A stretch of DNA of 38,794 nt from the IMG/VR virus record IMGVR_UViG_3300042452_000346, positions 1 through 38,794 of that record; one strand, given 5' to 3'. This document shows, one piece after another, positions 1 to 8,225 of the stretch. Both the position numbers and the translations under genes were made by a program. Positions within the stretch are counted from its first letter, which is position 1; the number at the start of each line of letters is the position of its first letter. The notes under the pieces were generated by a model. The model did no database searches and was not told the DNA's origin. It worked only from the letters and a program-made list of their open reading frames with translations. The DNA is from a virus.

Positions 1-42
1 AATGCACCCGGCTGGAACCTTAGAGTATTACTTTCAGCCTAA
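1..42 (+). CDS. Major capsid protein, C-terminal end (last exon, partial)
   Basis: The first 13 codons are open from position 1 and end at TAA 40-42, encoding NAPGWNLRVLLSA. This resembles the C-terminus of the capsid protein whose gene begins at 36760 and is still incomplete at the window end. A strong terminator follows directly, as expected at the end of a capsid gene. It is therefore read as the final exon of a capsid gene that crosses the linear ends of this sequence. If the two ends abut directly, the 3' splice site of the fourth intron could be G4. Capsid proteins of this type that I know usually carry about 15 more residues between the SDA motif and NAPGW, so some sequence may be missing instead. 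Confidence 0.75.
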   Translation, partial: NAPGWNLRVLLSA

Positions 43-57
43 AAACTGAATAAGATG

Positions 58-98
58 CCCCCTACTGTTATGGTGAGTGCCAGTAGGGGGTTTTCTTT
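58..98 (+). terminator. Rho-independent terminator after the capsid gene
   Basis: CCCCCTACTG (58-67) pairs perfectly with CAGTAGGGGG (81-90), giving a 10-bp stem with a 13-nt loop, followed by TTTTCTTTT. It lies 15 nt after the capsid stop codon. It should end most capsid transcripts and isolate the next gene. Confidence 0.93.
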
Positions 99-191
99 TG
101 CCTTGAATAGACAAATGCGTAAGCCCAAGAGTCCTTGGGATACCGCTTGCCGGGGTTCTGCCTGCCTCGATGCCAGGGTAAGATAAAGGCA
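98..191 (+). promoter_or_regulatory. Structured leader with GCCTT-TAGACAA element
   Basis: The stretch between the terminator and the decoration gene is highly foldable. TTGCCTT (98-104) runs directly into GAATAGACAA (105-114). AAGGCA (186-191) can pair back to TGCCTT and lies just before the Shine-Dalgarno sequence AAGGAC (195-200). Inside are two further hairpins: CCCAAG 124-129 with CTTGGG 134-139, and a CCTG/CAGG stem near 162-177. The GCCTT..TAGACAA core recurs near 12731 and 31683, with a shorter match at 18967, always ahead of a late gene. It may be a phage promoter, an RNA control element or both. No sigma70 -35/-10 pair is convincing here. Confidence 0.5.
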
Positions 192-205
192 GACAAGGAC
201 ATAAA

Positions 206-850
206 ATGGCTAACAGAAATTGGCTTTCCCAAAAAATGTATCAAATGGAAGCTTACCCCGTACTGGTAAGCTGCACTTTCACTGTAGACCCCACAAGCGC
301 AAGCGGAGTCAGCAATCTAACAGGTGGAGCAGTAAAGGCTGTTTACATGAACGCCAACACTCCTTCCGGTGAAAATCCTGATCCAGTAGCAGGGGTTATC
401 CAAGTTCGTTTACAAGATAATTACTCAAAACTTTTAGGACTTAGCGCAGTAGTGCAAGAGCCTACAAGCGGAACTCCTTTGACTTCCGTTTCTTTAGGCG
501 TTCCTTACGTTATTACTTCAGTAGGAACAACTACTCTTGCTCAATGGCAAGCAAAAGGCCTTCCTGCTGGCGTAACCCCAGCAGTAGGAGTTTGCTTTGT
601 AGCAACTGCAGCCGGAGCCTTAGGAGGCACTGGCGAAGTACAAACTGGCGTTGATTGCCAAGCTCCCGAAATTAGCGTTGCTGGCGTTGCTAATGCAAAT
701 CTTCAAAACAGCAACAGCCCAGTAAACGGAGGAGCTATTTTGACTCTTATTACAAGAGCTGCCGGAGCTGTAACAGCTCTAAGAACAGGCACAGTAGTAA
801 GAATTAACATGTATCTTTCAAACAGTTCTGTCACCGTACAGGGACAGTAA
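206..850 (+). CDS. Capsid decoration or head-associated protein (putative)
   Basis: This encodes a 214-residue beta-rich protein full of small, Thr, Val and Gly residues, with no signal peptide or membrane segment. It starts MANRNWLSQKMYQMEAYPVL, an N-terminal style I associate with small head proteins next to the capsid gene in environmental podoviruses. The ATG follows AAGGAC with good spacing. Terminators flank the gene on both sides (58-98 and 857-896), so it is an independent transcription unit with its own structured leader. Together with its place directly after the capsid gene, this fits an abundantly made decoration or head-fibre protein. The position is seen; the decoration role is inferred. 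It could also be a minor head-completion protein. Confidence 0.6.
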   Translation: MANRNWLSQKMYQMEAYPVLVSCTFTVDPTSASGVSNLTGGAVKAVYMNANTPSGENPDPVAGVIQVRLQDNYSKLLGLSAVVQEPTSGTPLTSVSLGVPYVITSVGTTTLAQWQAKGLPAGVTPAVGVCFVATAAGALGGTGEVQTGVDCQAPEISVAGVANANLQNSNSPVNGGAILTLITRAAGAVTALRTGTVVRINMYLSNSSVTVQGQ

Positions 851-856
851 TTAGTC

Positions 857-896
857 AGGGGGTTGGGGAGTCTCCGCTCTAACCCCCTACTTTTTT
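857..896 (+). terminator. Rho-independent terminator after the decoration-like gene
   Basis: AGGGGGTT (857-864) pairs with AACCCCCT (881-888), then AC and six T (891-896). The T-run abuts the AGGTGG Shine-Dalgarno of the next gene (897-902). Downstream tail genes therefore need read-through or a promoter overlapping this stretch. Confidence 0.9.
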
Positions 897-906
897 AGGT
901 GGATAA

Positions 907-1971
907 ATGCCAATAGCTTCACCGCCAAATTCTCAAACAACTTATTTACAGCAGGGCAATCAGCAGGTTCTTGTTTCTTGGAACATTGTGCCCGGTGCTA
1001 CTTCCTACAACGTTTATAGAAATACGACAGGCATCGCTCCTACACTTCCTGCGACTCCTCATGCGACTGTCACAGAAGCTCAGTATTTAGACACTTCCCC
1101 TCTTTTAAATACTCAATATTGGTATTGGGTCACGTCAGTAAATGGTTCAGGAGAAAGCACAGTAACTGCTCCTACTCCTAACTCTATTATTCCCGTAGTT
1201 GCTGGCTATATGAGCTTGCAACAAATTAGAACTTTGTCTCAACAAAAAGCAGACCGAGTAAATTCTAACTTTATTACTCTTCCTGAGTGGAATTCTTACA
1301 TAAATCTAGCCGCTGACGAGCTTTACGATTTAATCACGACTATTTTTGAAGATTACAACATGTATGAGCCTGTTTATTTCACTACAAACGGGCAAACACA
1401 AAGTTATCCACTTCCTGACGGCGTTACAGTGTTTCAAAATGCAAACGGACAGAACATTGTTCCGCCTCCCATTTATAAACTGGCAGGAATAGACTTAGGA
1501 CTTAACAATGCGCCAAATGGATTTGTCACAGTTCAAAAGTATAATTTTATTGACCGAAACCGATATGTTTTCCCCAACACTGCATCGACTATTTATGGCA
1601 TCTTTGGTCTGCAATACAGATTTATCGGAAATTCTATTCGTTTCATTCCGCAACCATCATCTAGTCAACCTATTAGGGTATGGTACGTTCCACGAAGAAC
1701 CCAGCTCCTAAGAGAAAATGACGTTACTGACGGCTACAATGGCTGGACAAATTACATTATTGCTCGTGCTGCCAAGTACGCTCTTGATAAAGAAGAGTCT
1801 GATTCGTCAAAACTAGATGCAGAGCTAGTTTATTTAAAGCAAAGAATTGAAGAATCCGCTCCTAATCGTGATCAGGGTCAAGCCGACACGGTTGCGGACG
1901 GTAGAATGGCCTCTGGTTTCGGCCCTGATGGGGGCGGTGGCTGGCAGGGGCCTTTCGGAACGGGTTGGTAA
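907..1971 (+). CDS. Head-tail adaptor with N-terminal fibronectin type III-like domain
   Basis: This 354-residue protein has two parts. Residues about 10-100 have the sheet pattern of a fibronectin type III domain (VLVSWNIVPGATSYNVYR, then YWYWVTSVNGSGES). From about residue 110 (MSLQQIRTLSQQKADRVNSN) it looks like a podoviral head-tail adaptor: an early helix, PEWNSYINLAADELYDLI, a beta-rich middle with WYVPRR, and a late helical segment rich in charged residues. Adaptors of this type sit under the portal and receive the tail nozzle. The order capsid, small head protein, adaptor, appendage, nozzle supports this. ATG 907 has SD AGGTGG. The Gly-rich end overlaps the next start by one base. The FN3 domain may be surface exposed. 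Confidence 0.72.
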   Translation: MPIASPPNSQTTYLQQGNQQVLVSWNIVPGATSYNVYRNTTGIAPTLPATPHATVTEAQYLDTSPLLNTQYWYWVTSVNGSGESTVTAPTPNSIIPVVAGYMSLQQIRTLSQQKADRVNSNFITLPEWNSYINLAADELYDLITTIFEDYNMYEPVYFTTNGQTQSYPLPDGVTVFQNANGQNIVPPPIYKLAGIDLGLNNAPNGFVTVQKYNFIDRNRYVFPNTASTIYGIFGLQYRFIGNSIRFIPQPSSSQPIRVWYVPRRTQLLRENDVTDGYNGWTNYIIARAAKYALDKEESDSSKLDAELVYLKQRIEESAPNRDQGQADTVADGRMASGFGPDGGGGWQGPFGTGW

Positions 1972-2297
1972 TGCAGCTTCCAATTAACTTAACTGACAGT
2001 CTTCAGCAAACGCGCTGGAAGTCTATTTTAGATCCAGTAATTGATGTTTGTTATCAAACTCAGTCAAATGTTGAGCAGCTGCAAGATTTGCCTTTAAACA
2101 ACATGGTCGTTTTAAACAACATTACTCTTGCTGTTGGTGCAAATACGATTACTCACAATTTAGGAAGAGTTCCAGTGGGGTGGATAATTATGGACATCAA
2201 CGCTTCGGCTACTGTTTATCGATCTGCCGCATTTAATATTTCAACTTTGACCTTAACCTCAAGTGCAATAGCAACTATTAAGCTAGGAGTGTTTTAA
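1971..2297 (+). CDS. Small tail-associated protein
   Basis: This encodes a 108-residue protein starting at ATG 1971, which overlaps the stop codon of the adaptor gene by one base (TAATG), so translation is probably coupled. The N-terminal third is helical (SLQQTRWKSILDPVID). The rest is a small beta domain with the pattern THNLGRVPVGWIIMDINASATVYR, which I recognise from small proteins at the tail or appendage position of podoviruses. The next gene starts 2 nt downstream. It probably bridges the adaptor/nozzle and an appendage. No enzymatic motif is visible, so the exact role is unknown. Confidence 0.6.
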   Translation: MQLPINLTDSLQQTRWKSILDPVIDVCYQTQSNVEQLQDLPLNNMVVLNNITLAVGANTITHNLGRVPVGWIIMDINASATVYRSAAFNISTLTLTSSAIATIKLGVF

Positions 2298-2298
2298 T

Positions 2299-3402
2299 AT
2301 GTCTTCGCCAAACATGAATTTACCGATTCCGGTTCCTACCGTTACGGACGGCCCACAATACGCAATCGATGAGGTGGGATGTTTTAATAAGATTGATAGC
2401 CACAATCACACAAGCGGACAAGGCGTTCCTGTTCCAGTAGACGGCATTCAAATCGACAATAACTTGCCCATGAATAGCTTTGGACTAACCTCAGCTTCTT
2501 CTGTTGGCTTTCAAAATCAATTAAGTTCCCCAGGTTCTGGAAAAATATACATGTCCGGAAATGACCTTTACTGGACAAACGGAACAGGGGCTTACAACGT
2601 ACAAATAACTACAAACGGTTCTGTAAACGCTGGCGCGGGAAGTATCACTGGCCTTCCCTCTGGAACTGCAAGCGCTGCTTACATATCTGGAAGCGGAACT
2701 TTTCAATTTAGATCCGCAACTAACACCGCAGCAGACGTAGATGGTAGAAGCGTTATCTTAAGAAATTCTGCAGTAAGCTCATTTGGTATGACCGTTGCTC
2801 CACCGTCAGCAATGTCTCAGGATTACACTGTGACTTTGCCGGTTCCACCAGCGGTAACGTCTTTTATGACTATGGACAACGCTGGAGCCATCGCGGTTGT
2901 AGCGCCATATCCATTAGGAACAAATGACATCGCAAATCTAGCTGTCACAACTGCAAAAATAGATAACTCGGCCGTTACAACTGCAAAAATAGCCGACCAA
3001 AACGTAACCCCAGTCAAAAGAAGCCCTGCAAATTACTCTGCTGGCAACACTGGAACAGTAAGTTTTACTGCAACTGGAACTTCAACTCTAGTTTACAGCT
3101 TAACCTTAGCCACAAGTGCCGCGAACAAGCAGATGATGGTTTTGCTTCAGCCTTATTTAAGTGGTTCAAACATAAATTGCGGAACGCAGGTAAGACTTTT
3201 TCTTGTAGTTGTTGATCCGGCTGCTGCTTCGACAGTAATTAGATCAGTAAACGTTTCCGGCAGCGGAACGCCACAATTTCAAGCTCTTCATGTTTGCCCG
3301 TCTGTCGGAACTTATACAGTGCAAGTAAGAGTCGAAGCTACTGGCGGTTCAACTGGTTGCAACGTAGTTGATTACCAACTTCAACTTGTAGAAATGGGAT
3401 AA
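2299..3402 (+). CDS. Tail appendage or fibre protein
   Basis: This encodes 367 residues. The N-terminal region contains the signature IDSHNHTSGQGVPVP (about residues 32-46), typical of the virion-binding end of short appendages in podoviruses. It is followed by low-complexity beta-rich stretches and a repeated heptad-like segment (VTTAKIDNSAVTTAKIADQNV, residues about 213-233) suggestive of a trimeric shaft. The C-terminal 130 residues form a compact beta domain ending in LQLVEMG. It lies one base from its neighbours on both sides. It is probably a tail-attached fibre distinct from the receptor-binding genes further downstream. Ligand unknown. Confidence 0.65.
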   Translation: MSSPNMNLPIPVPTVTDGPQYAIDEVGCFNKIDSHNHTSGQGVPVPVDGIQIDNNLPMNSFGLTSASSVGFQNQLSSPGSGKIYMSGNDLYWTNGTGAYNVQITTNGSVNAGAGSITGLPSGTASAAYISGSGTFQFRSATNTAADVDGRSVILRNSAVSSFGMTVAPPSAMSQDYTVTLPVPPAVTSFMTMDNAGAIAVVAPYPLGTNDIANLAVTTAKIDNSAVTTAKIADQNVTPVKRSPANYSAGNTGTVSFTATGTSTLVYSLTLATSAANKQMMVLLQPYLSGSNINCGTQVRLFLVVVDPAAASTVIRSVNVSGSGTPQFQALHVCPSVGTYTVQVRVEATGGSTGCNVVDYQLQLVEMG

Positions 3403-6400
3403 ATGCCACTACAAAAGCAACAAGTTAGCATCAATTTTTCAAAGGGACTTGATACCAAATCAGATCCTTGGCAGGTTCCGCTTGGAAATTTTTTAGAACT
3501 AGAAAATTCAGTATTTAACAAAGCTGGATTGCTACAAAAAAGAAACGGATTTGAAGAAATAGCAGACTTTAGCGGGCTTGAAGTTACTTCTTTGGCAACA
3601 TTTAAAGAAGAACTGGTGGGACTAGGAAAAAACCTGTACGCCTACAGGCAGCAAGAAAACAATTTGATTAATAGAGGCAGATATCAGCCAGCGAAAGTAT
3701 CTGCTCAAAGTCTTTTAAGAAATAATTTTAATCAGGTTCAAGTTGATTCTGCTATCGGAGCAAATTCAACGGTTTGCCTTGCTTATACAGAGCAAACTTT
3801 TTCTGCTACCGAATACAAGTATTCCATAGTTGATTACAACACGGCTCAAGTTATTGTTAGCCCCACTACTTTAGCGGCAAGCGGAGGAGGAACCGTAATC
3901 GGCTCCCCTAAAGTATTTTCTCTTGGATTAAATTTTGTAATTATTTATCCAACTCTTATTGGTGGAACACAAACTTTACAATACATCACAGTTTACCAAA
4001 ACACTTTTGCAGCAACTTCACCAGTAACAATATCAAATGATTTTTATTATTCATCCAGGGGAAGCTTTGATGCGGTTGAAGCAAATGACACTCTGTACGT
4101 CGCCTGGGCGAGAGCTTCTGGTAATGGTATTTACGCAAGAACACTGACAGAAAATTTTATCTTCACTGCACCGGTTTTGATTCAGTCTGGGGTTATTGGT
4201 GATTATGTTGCAATTACCGCCGACACGACTCAAACAAACTTTGAAGCAATTTATATTGCAAGTTTTAGCGCTACCACCAATACGGCTTACATTTCTTCTC
4301 ACGATTTATTTTTAAATCAAATAGCCGCTCCTACTTTGTGGATTACAACCGGAGCAACAGACCAAGTAATAAACATCAGCTTGGTCGCTCAAAATCAAGT
4401 TTGTAATATTATTTGGGAAAGAGAAAACGTTTACGGATACGACTCGACAGCTCCCTCTAGCTATGTTCAAACTAGAACTTTTTCAAGAACTGGTGTCTTG
4501 GGAACTTCTCCTGGAACAACTGCGCTAGTTCGCTCTGTAGGACTGGCAGCTAAGGGATTTATTATTGATGGGGTTGTTTATTTTGTGGCGGCCTATCAAT
4601 CTGCTCAACAATCAACTTATTTTATCATCGACCTGCTTGGAAACATTGTAGCCAAGTACGCTTATCAAAACGGCGATGGATATGCTTATCTAGGACTGCC
4701 AAACAGTTGGGTAGACCAGAACACAGTAAGAATTCCTTATTTAATTCAGTTTTTTGTTAGGGCAATTAATAAAGATAACAACTCTCCGTTTCCTGGTCTT
4801 TATTCACAACTAGGAATTAATTTAGCCACCATAGAAATTGGTAATGTTCCAGTTTACACCGCAGAGCTTGGAAATAATTTGAATATGTCCGGTGGATTTT
4901 TATGGTCTTATGACGGAGCACTTCCAAACGAAAACAACTTCTTTTTGTATCCAGACAACGTAAAAGTATTAGGAATTGCTTACGATTCTACTTTTACTGC
5001 AAATTATTCAAACGGATCTAAAGTAGTAACCAACGTTTCAAGTTTAACAAACATAGCTGTAGGAACTAAAATATTAGCTCCTGGTCACTTAGTTGGAGCG
5101 ACTGTTTTAGAAATTTTATCCCCAACATCATTTGAGGTAAGTGTCGCGGCCACAGCGAGCGGAACAAGCGTTCCTAGTTATGTTCTTGGATTATTAGTTC
5201 CTGACACTTATGCCTACTCTGCTACTTATGAATGGACTGACAATCAGGGAAACATTATTAGAAGTGCGCCGAGTTTGCCGGTTCAATATGAAATAAAAAC
5301 ACCGCCGGTTAGTTTTACTGCTGACACAACAACCGGATCAAACGTTTTAAAAGATATTTCTAGTTTTAATGGTCTACAAGTTGGTCAATTGTTGTACTCA
5401 CCAACTCATTTGCCATCAGGAACTTACATCACCGCAATCAACGTAACCACCATAACAGTAAGTCAAAACGCGCTTTCTACCACAAACAATGCAACGATAA
5501 CCCCATACGCCGTTACCAAAACAACCATAGACATTCCAACTCTTAGACTTACTTACAAGCCCTCTGTAAAAATTTGTCTCTATAGAACAAGTGCGGCGCA
5601 ACCCGTATTTCATCTGACTGCAACTGTTTTAAATAGCAAAACAGTAGATTACATCAGCACTACAGACGTTCTTTCTGATGCAATGATAGCTAACACTGTC
5701 ATTTTGTACACGAACAGTGCTGTAGAAAATACAGCGGGGCCTCCCGCTGGCCCGATGACAATTTGGGATAATAGGCTTTGGGTAATAGACACAGAAGAGC
5801 CCAACAATGTTTGGTATTCAAAAGCAGTAATAGACGGTACGCCAGTAGAGGTAACAGATTTATTTACTTTTTATATTACTCCGACAAATGCGGCACAAGG
5901 TCCCACAAGCCCACTCAGGGGGCTGTCCGCGATGGATGACAAAATTATTTTCTTTAAAAGCGATGCCATGTACTACGTCAACGGTACTGGCCCAGACAAT
6001 TTAGGAAACAACTCCCAATATTCTCAACCCGTTTTGATTACAGGTACTGTCGGAAGCAGTTTACCTAACTCAATAGCTCCAATTCCTGAAGGATTAGTTT
6101 TCCAATCTGATAAAGGCATTTGGTTATTACAAAGAAATTTAGGCACTGTTTATTTGGGCGCTCCCGTTGAAGAATTTACCACCGGGGCACAGGCTGTATC
6201 GGCTCAAATTATTCCAGGAACAAATCAAGCAAGGTTTGTAATGAATTCTGGAATTATTTTGATGTACGACTACTTCTTTCAGCAGTGGGGTTCTTTTACA
6301 GGTTTAGACGCAATTGATTCTGTAAACTATCAGGGCTTACAAACCCTTTTAATGTCTGACGCTAGAGTAATGAGAGAGCTGCCAAATAGTTACAAGGACG

Positions 6401-6837
6401 GGTCTAATCCTGTTCTGATGAAATTAAGAACTGCTTGGTTTGCTCTTGGAGGAATACAAGGATTTCAAAGAGCTTACTTTGTTTTTATTTTAGGAAGATA
6501 CATTAGTCCGCATAAGTTAGTGGTAAATGTGGCTTATGATTTTAATTACTCTCAAACTCAAACCACTGTAATTACTCCGACAAATTACAACGAAAATTAC
6601 GGAGGCGATCCGGTTTTTGGTTCTAGTTTGACTTGGGGCGGCGGCACTAACGTTGAAAAGTGGAGAGTAATGCTTCAAAAACAAAAGTGTGACAGCTTGC
6701 AATTCACTATTACAGAGCAATACGATCCTTCTTTTGGTACTTTGGCCGGAGAAGGCCTGACTTTATCTGGCATGAATGCAATTATTGGGGTTAAAAGAGG
6801 TTGGGTCACAATCCCAGCAGTCAACACAGCAGGATAA
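3403..6837 (+). CDS. Tail nozzle / tail tube protein (T7 gp12-like role)
   Basis: This is the largest virion gene, encoding 1144 residues. The start MPLQKQQVSINFSKGLDTKSDPWQ followed by LENSVFNKAGLLQKRNGFE is the characteristic opening of podoviral nozzle proteins (N-terminal strand, then a GLDTK-type loop). The body is rich in beta strands, consistent with a propeller-like platform. Residues about 526-595 and 633-700 are two related inserted modules (pattern GS..V.....F..L.VG..L......G..I), probably an extra surface domain duplicated in tandem. The final third (NRLWVIDTEEPNNVWYSKA, then GLSAMDDKIIFFKSDAMYYV) is the conserved nozzle core. The protein should form the hexameric tip of the tail through which DNA leaves. 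The start abuts the previous stop. Confidence 0.82.
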   Translation: MPLQKQQVSINFSKGLDTKSDPWQVPLGNFLELENSVFNKAGLLQKRNGFEEIADFSGLEVTSLATFKEELVGLGKNLYAYRQQENNLINRGRYQPAKVSAQSLLRNNFNQVQVDSAIGANSTVCLAYTEQTFSATEYKYSIVDYNTAQVIVSPTTLAASGGGTVIGSPKVFSLGLNFVIIYPTLIGGTQTLQYITVYQNTFAATSPVTISNDFYYSSRGSFDAVEANDTLYVAWARASGNGIYARTLTENFIFTAPVLIQSGVIGDYVAITADTTQTNFEAIYIASFSATTNTAYISSHDLFLNQIAAPTLWITTGATDQVINISLVAQNQVCNIIWERENVYGYDSTAPSSYVQTRTFSRTGVLGTSPGTTALVRSVGLAAKGFIIDGVVYFVAAYQSAQQSTYFIIDLLGNIVAKYAYQNGDGYAYLGLPNSWVDQNTVRIPYLIQFFVRAINKDNNSPFPGLYSQLGINLATIEIGNVPVYTAELGNNLNMSGGFLWSYDGALPNENNFFLYPDNVKVLGIAYDSTFTANYSNGSKVVTNVSSLTNIAVGTKILAPGHLVGATVLEILSPTSFEVSVAATASGTSVPSYVLGLLVPDTYAYSATYEWTDNQGNIIRSAPSLPVQYEIKTPPVSFTADTTTGSNVLKDISSFNGLQVGQLLYSPTHLPSGTYITAINVTTITVSQNALSTTNNATITPYAVTKTTIDIPTLRLTYKPSVKICLYRTSAAQPVFHLTATVLNSKTVDYISTTDVLSDAMIANTVILYTNSAVENTAGPPAGPMTIWDNRLWVIDTEEPNNVWYSKAVIDGTPVEVTDLFTFYITPTNAAQGPTSPLRGLSAMDDKIIFFKSDAMYYVNGTGPDNLGNNSQYSQPVLITGTVGSSLPNSIAPIPEGLVFQSDKGIWLLQRNLGTVYLGAPVEEFTTGAQAVSAQIIPGTNQARFVMNSGIILMYDYFFQQWGSFTGLDAIDSVNYQGLQTLLMSDARVMRELPNSYKDGSNPVLMKLRTAWFALGGIQGFQRAYFVFILGRYISPHKLVVNVAYDFNYSQTQTTVITPTNYNENYGGDPVFGSSLTWGGGTNVEKWRVMLQKQKCDSLQFTITEQYDPSFGTLAGEGLTLSGMNAIIGVKRGWVTIPAVNTAG

Positions 6838-6838
6838 T

Positions 6839-7216
6839 ATGACAATAAGACTCTTAAATAAAAAGACAGAGCTTGAGATAGTAAACGGATGGCTTCCTTA
6901 TGTCGTAACTCATGACCAACTTCCAGGTCACACTTTCTGCGCAGTAGTAAAAAATAAAGTAGTTGCGATGGCTGCTCTTAGATTAATGGAAGGCGATGTT
7001 TGTTTTATTGACTCAATGGCAACTGATCCAAAAGTAGAAGGTAAAATAAGACACGAAGCTTTAGACAAACTAACTGATACAATTTTGGAACTAGGAAAGA
7101 ATTTAGGATTTAAAAGAATTTTTGCTACCACAAAGGAAGAATGCATTGTGGAAAGAGCAAAAAGACACGGATTTAAACTTTCAAAAGAACAAGTAATAGT
7201 GAGGGACTTAACATGA
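6839..7216 (+). CDS. GNAT-like acetyltransferase fold protein in the virion cluster
   Basis: This encodes 125 residues from ATG 6839, one base after the nozzle stop. A longer reading from 6776 would overlap the nozzle gene and is not preferred. The layout fits a GNAT fold: an N-terminal strand-helix, a central pair of strands with FCAVVKNKVVAMAALRLMEGDVCFIDSMATDP, a helix (RHEALDKLTDTILELGKNLGF), then the strand FATTKEE and AKRHGFKLSKEQVIV. The canonical acetyl-CoA loop (Q/R-x-x-G-x-G/A) is not clear (VEGKIRHEAL stands in its place). Such proteins occur next to nozzle and ejection genes in other podoviruses, where they may be structural rather than enzymatic. It overlaps the next gene by 4 bp. 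Confidence 0.6.
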   Translation: MTIRLLNKKTELEIVNGWLPYVVTHDQLPGHTFCAVVKNKVVAMAALRLMEGDVCFIDSMATDPKVEGKIRHEALDKLTDTILELGKNLGFKRIFATTKEECIVERAKRHGFKLSKEQVIVRDLT

Positions 7217-8223
7217 GCTTTATGGCCGGACTTTTTGGCGGTGGAATGAATTATGATCCATATCAGGGCAAACTAGGTCAAAGCGTTGAGGATCAAAAAA
7301 GATTTGTCGAAGCTCTTGGAGCCCAAACGCCACAAGCCATAGCCAATCAACAAATGCTTGCTCAACAATTAGTTGGACAAACTCAAGGCCTAGGCCCTAG
7401 CGTTGCTCAAGCTTCTCTAGCTCAAGCAACAGGACAGAACGCAGCTCAAATAGGAGCTTTGTTAGGAAGCCAAAGAGGAGCCGGAGCAAACGTTGGTTTA
7501 ATCGGTAGACAAGCAGGTCAATTAGGTTCTCAAGCCATGCAGCAAGCAGCAGGACAGGCAGCAACTTTAAGAGCACAAGAACAACTTGCAGCTCAACAGG
7601 CTTTGGCAAACTTAGCTGGAACTCAACTTGGACAAGTACAGACAGGTCTTTCTCAACAAATTGGTGGAGCTACAAGTTTAGAAGATTTAAAGCAAAAAAC
7701 AGAAGCTCAAAAAGCACAAAGACAGGGAAACATTTTAGGACAAGTTTTAGGAGCTGCCGGAACAATTTTAAACCCGGTCGGTACCGTAATTGGCGGAGCC
7801 TTAGGAAAAGCTGCAACTGGCCTATTAAGTGGCAGCGGTGGACGTGGCCCTATGGGGTCAAATGCTGAAGACTACAAAATGCTTGCTAGCGGCGGCTATG
7901 TTGATGAATTTAGAAGAGGAATGCTTGGCATGGCACAAGGCGGACAAGTCCCTGCTATGGTAAGCCCCGGAGAAAAATACTTACCGCCCTCCGAAGTTCA
8001 AAAAGTTGCTATGGGACAAAAGCCAGTTTCTAAAGCCGGACAAACGATTCCAGGAAAGGCAAAAGTTCCCGGAGATTCTTTAAAAAACGACACAGTAAAG
8101 AAAACTTTAAAAGAAGGCGGAATAGTAATTCCTAGAACAGTAATGCAATCAAACAATCCAGAAGAGCAAGCAAGAAAGTTTGTAGCTTCCGTTCTTGCTA
8201 AACAAAAAATGAAAAGGAAGTAG
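7213..8223 (+). CDS. Internal virion / ejection-type protein, Gln-Ala rich
   Basis: This encodes 336 residues, starting in an ATGA overlap with the previous gene. Residues 30-160 are Gln/Ala/Leu-rich, low in charge and probably helical. A glycine-rich hydrophobic stretch (ILGQVLGAAGTILNPVGTVI, residues about 174-193) could insert in a membrane. The C-terminal part has the motif VSPGEKYLPPSEV...G...IPGKAKVPGDSLKNDTVKKTLKEGGIVIPR, known from many phage virion proteins of unknown role. The first of three successive large proteins between nozzle and fibres, it fits the ejection (internal core) set that podoviruses inject to extend their tail through the envelope. That role is inferred from order and composition. 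Confidence 0.6.
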   Translation: MSFMAGLFGGGMNYDPYQGKLGQSVEDQKRFVEALGAQTPQAIANQQMLAQQLVGQTQGLGPSVAQASLAQATGQNAAQIGALLGSQRGAGANVGLIGRQAGQLGSQAMQQAAGQAATLRAQEQLAAQQALANLAGTQLGQVQTGLSQQIGGATSLEDLKQKTEAQKAQRQGNILGQVLGAAGTILNPVGTVIGGALGKAATGLLSGSGGRGPMGSNAEDYKMLASGGYVDEFRRGMLGMAQGGQVPAMVSPGEKYLPPSEVQKVAMGQKPVSKAGQTIPGKAKVPGDSLKNDTVKKTLKEGGIVIPRTVMQSNNPEEQARKFVASVLAKQKMKRK

Positions 8224-8225
8224 TC

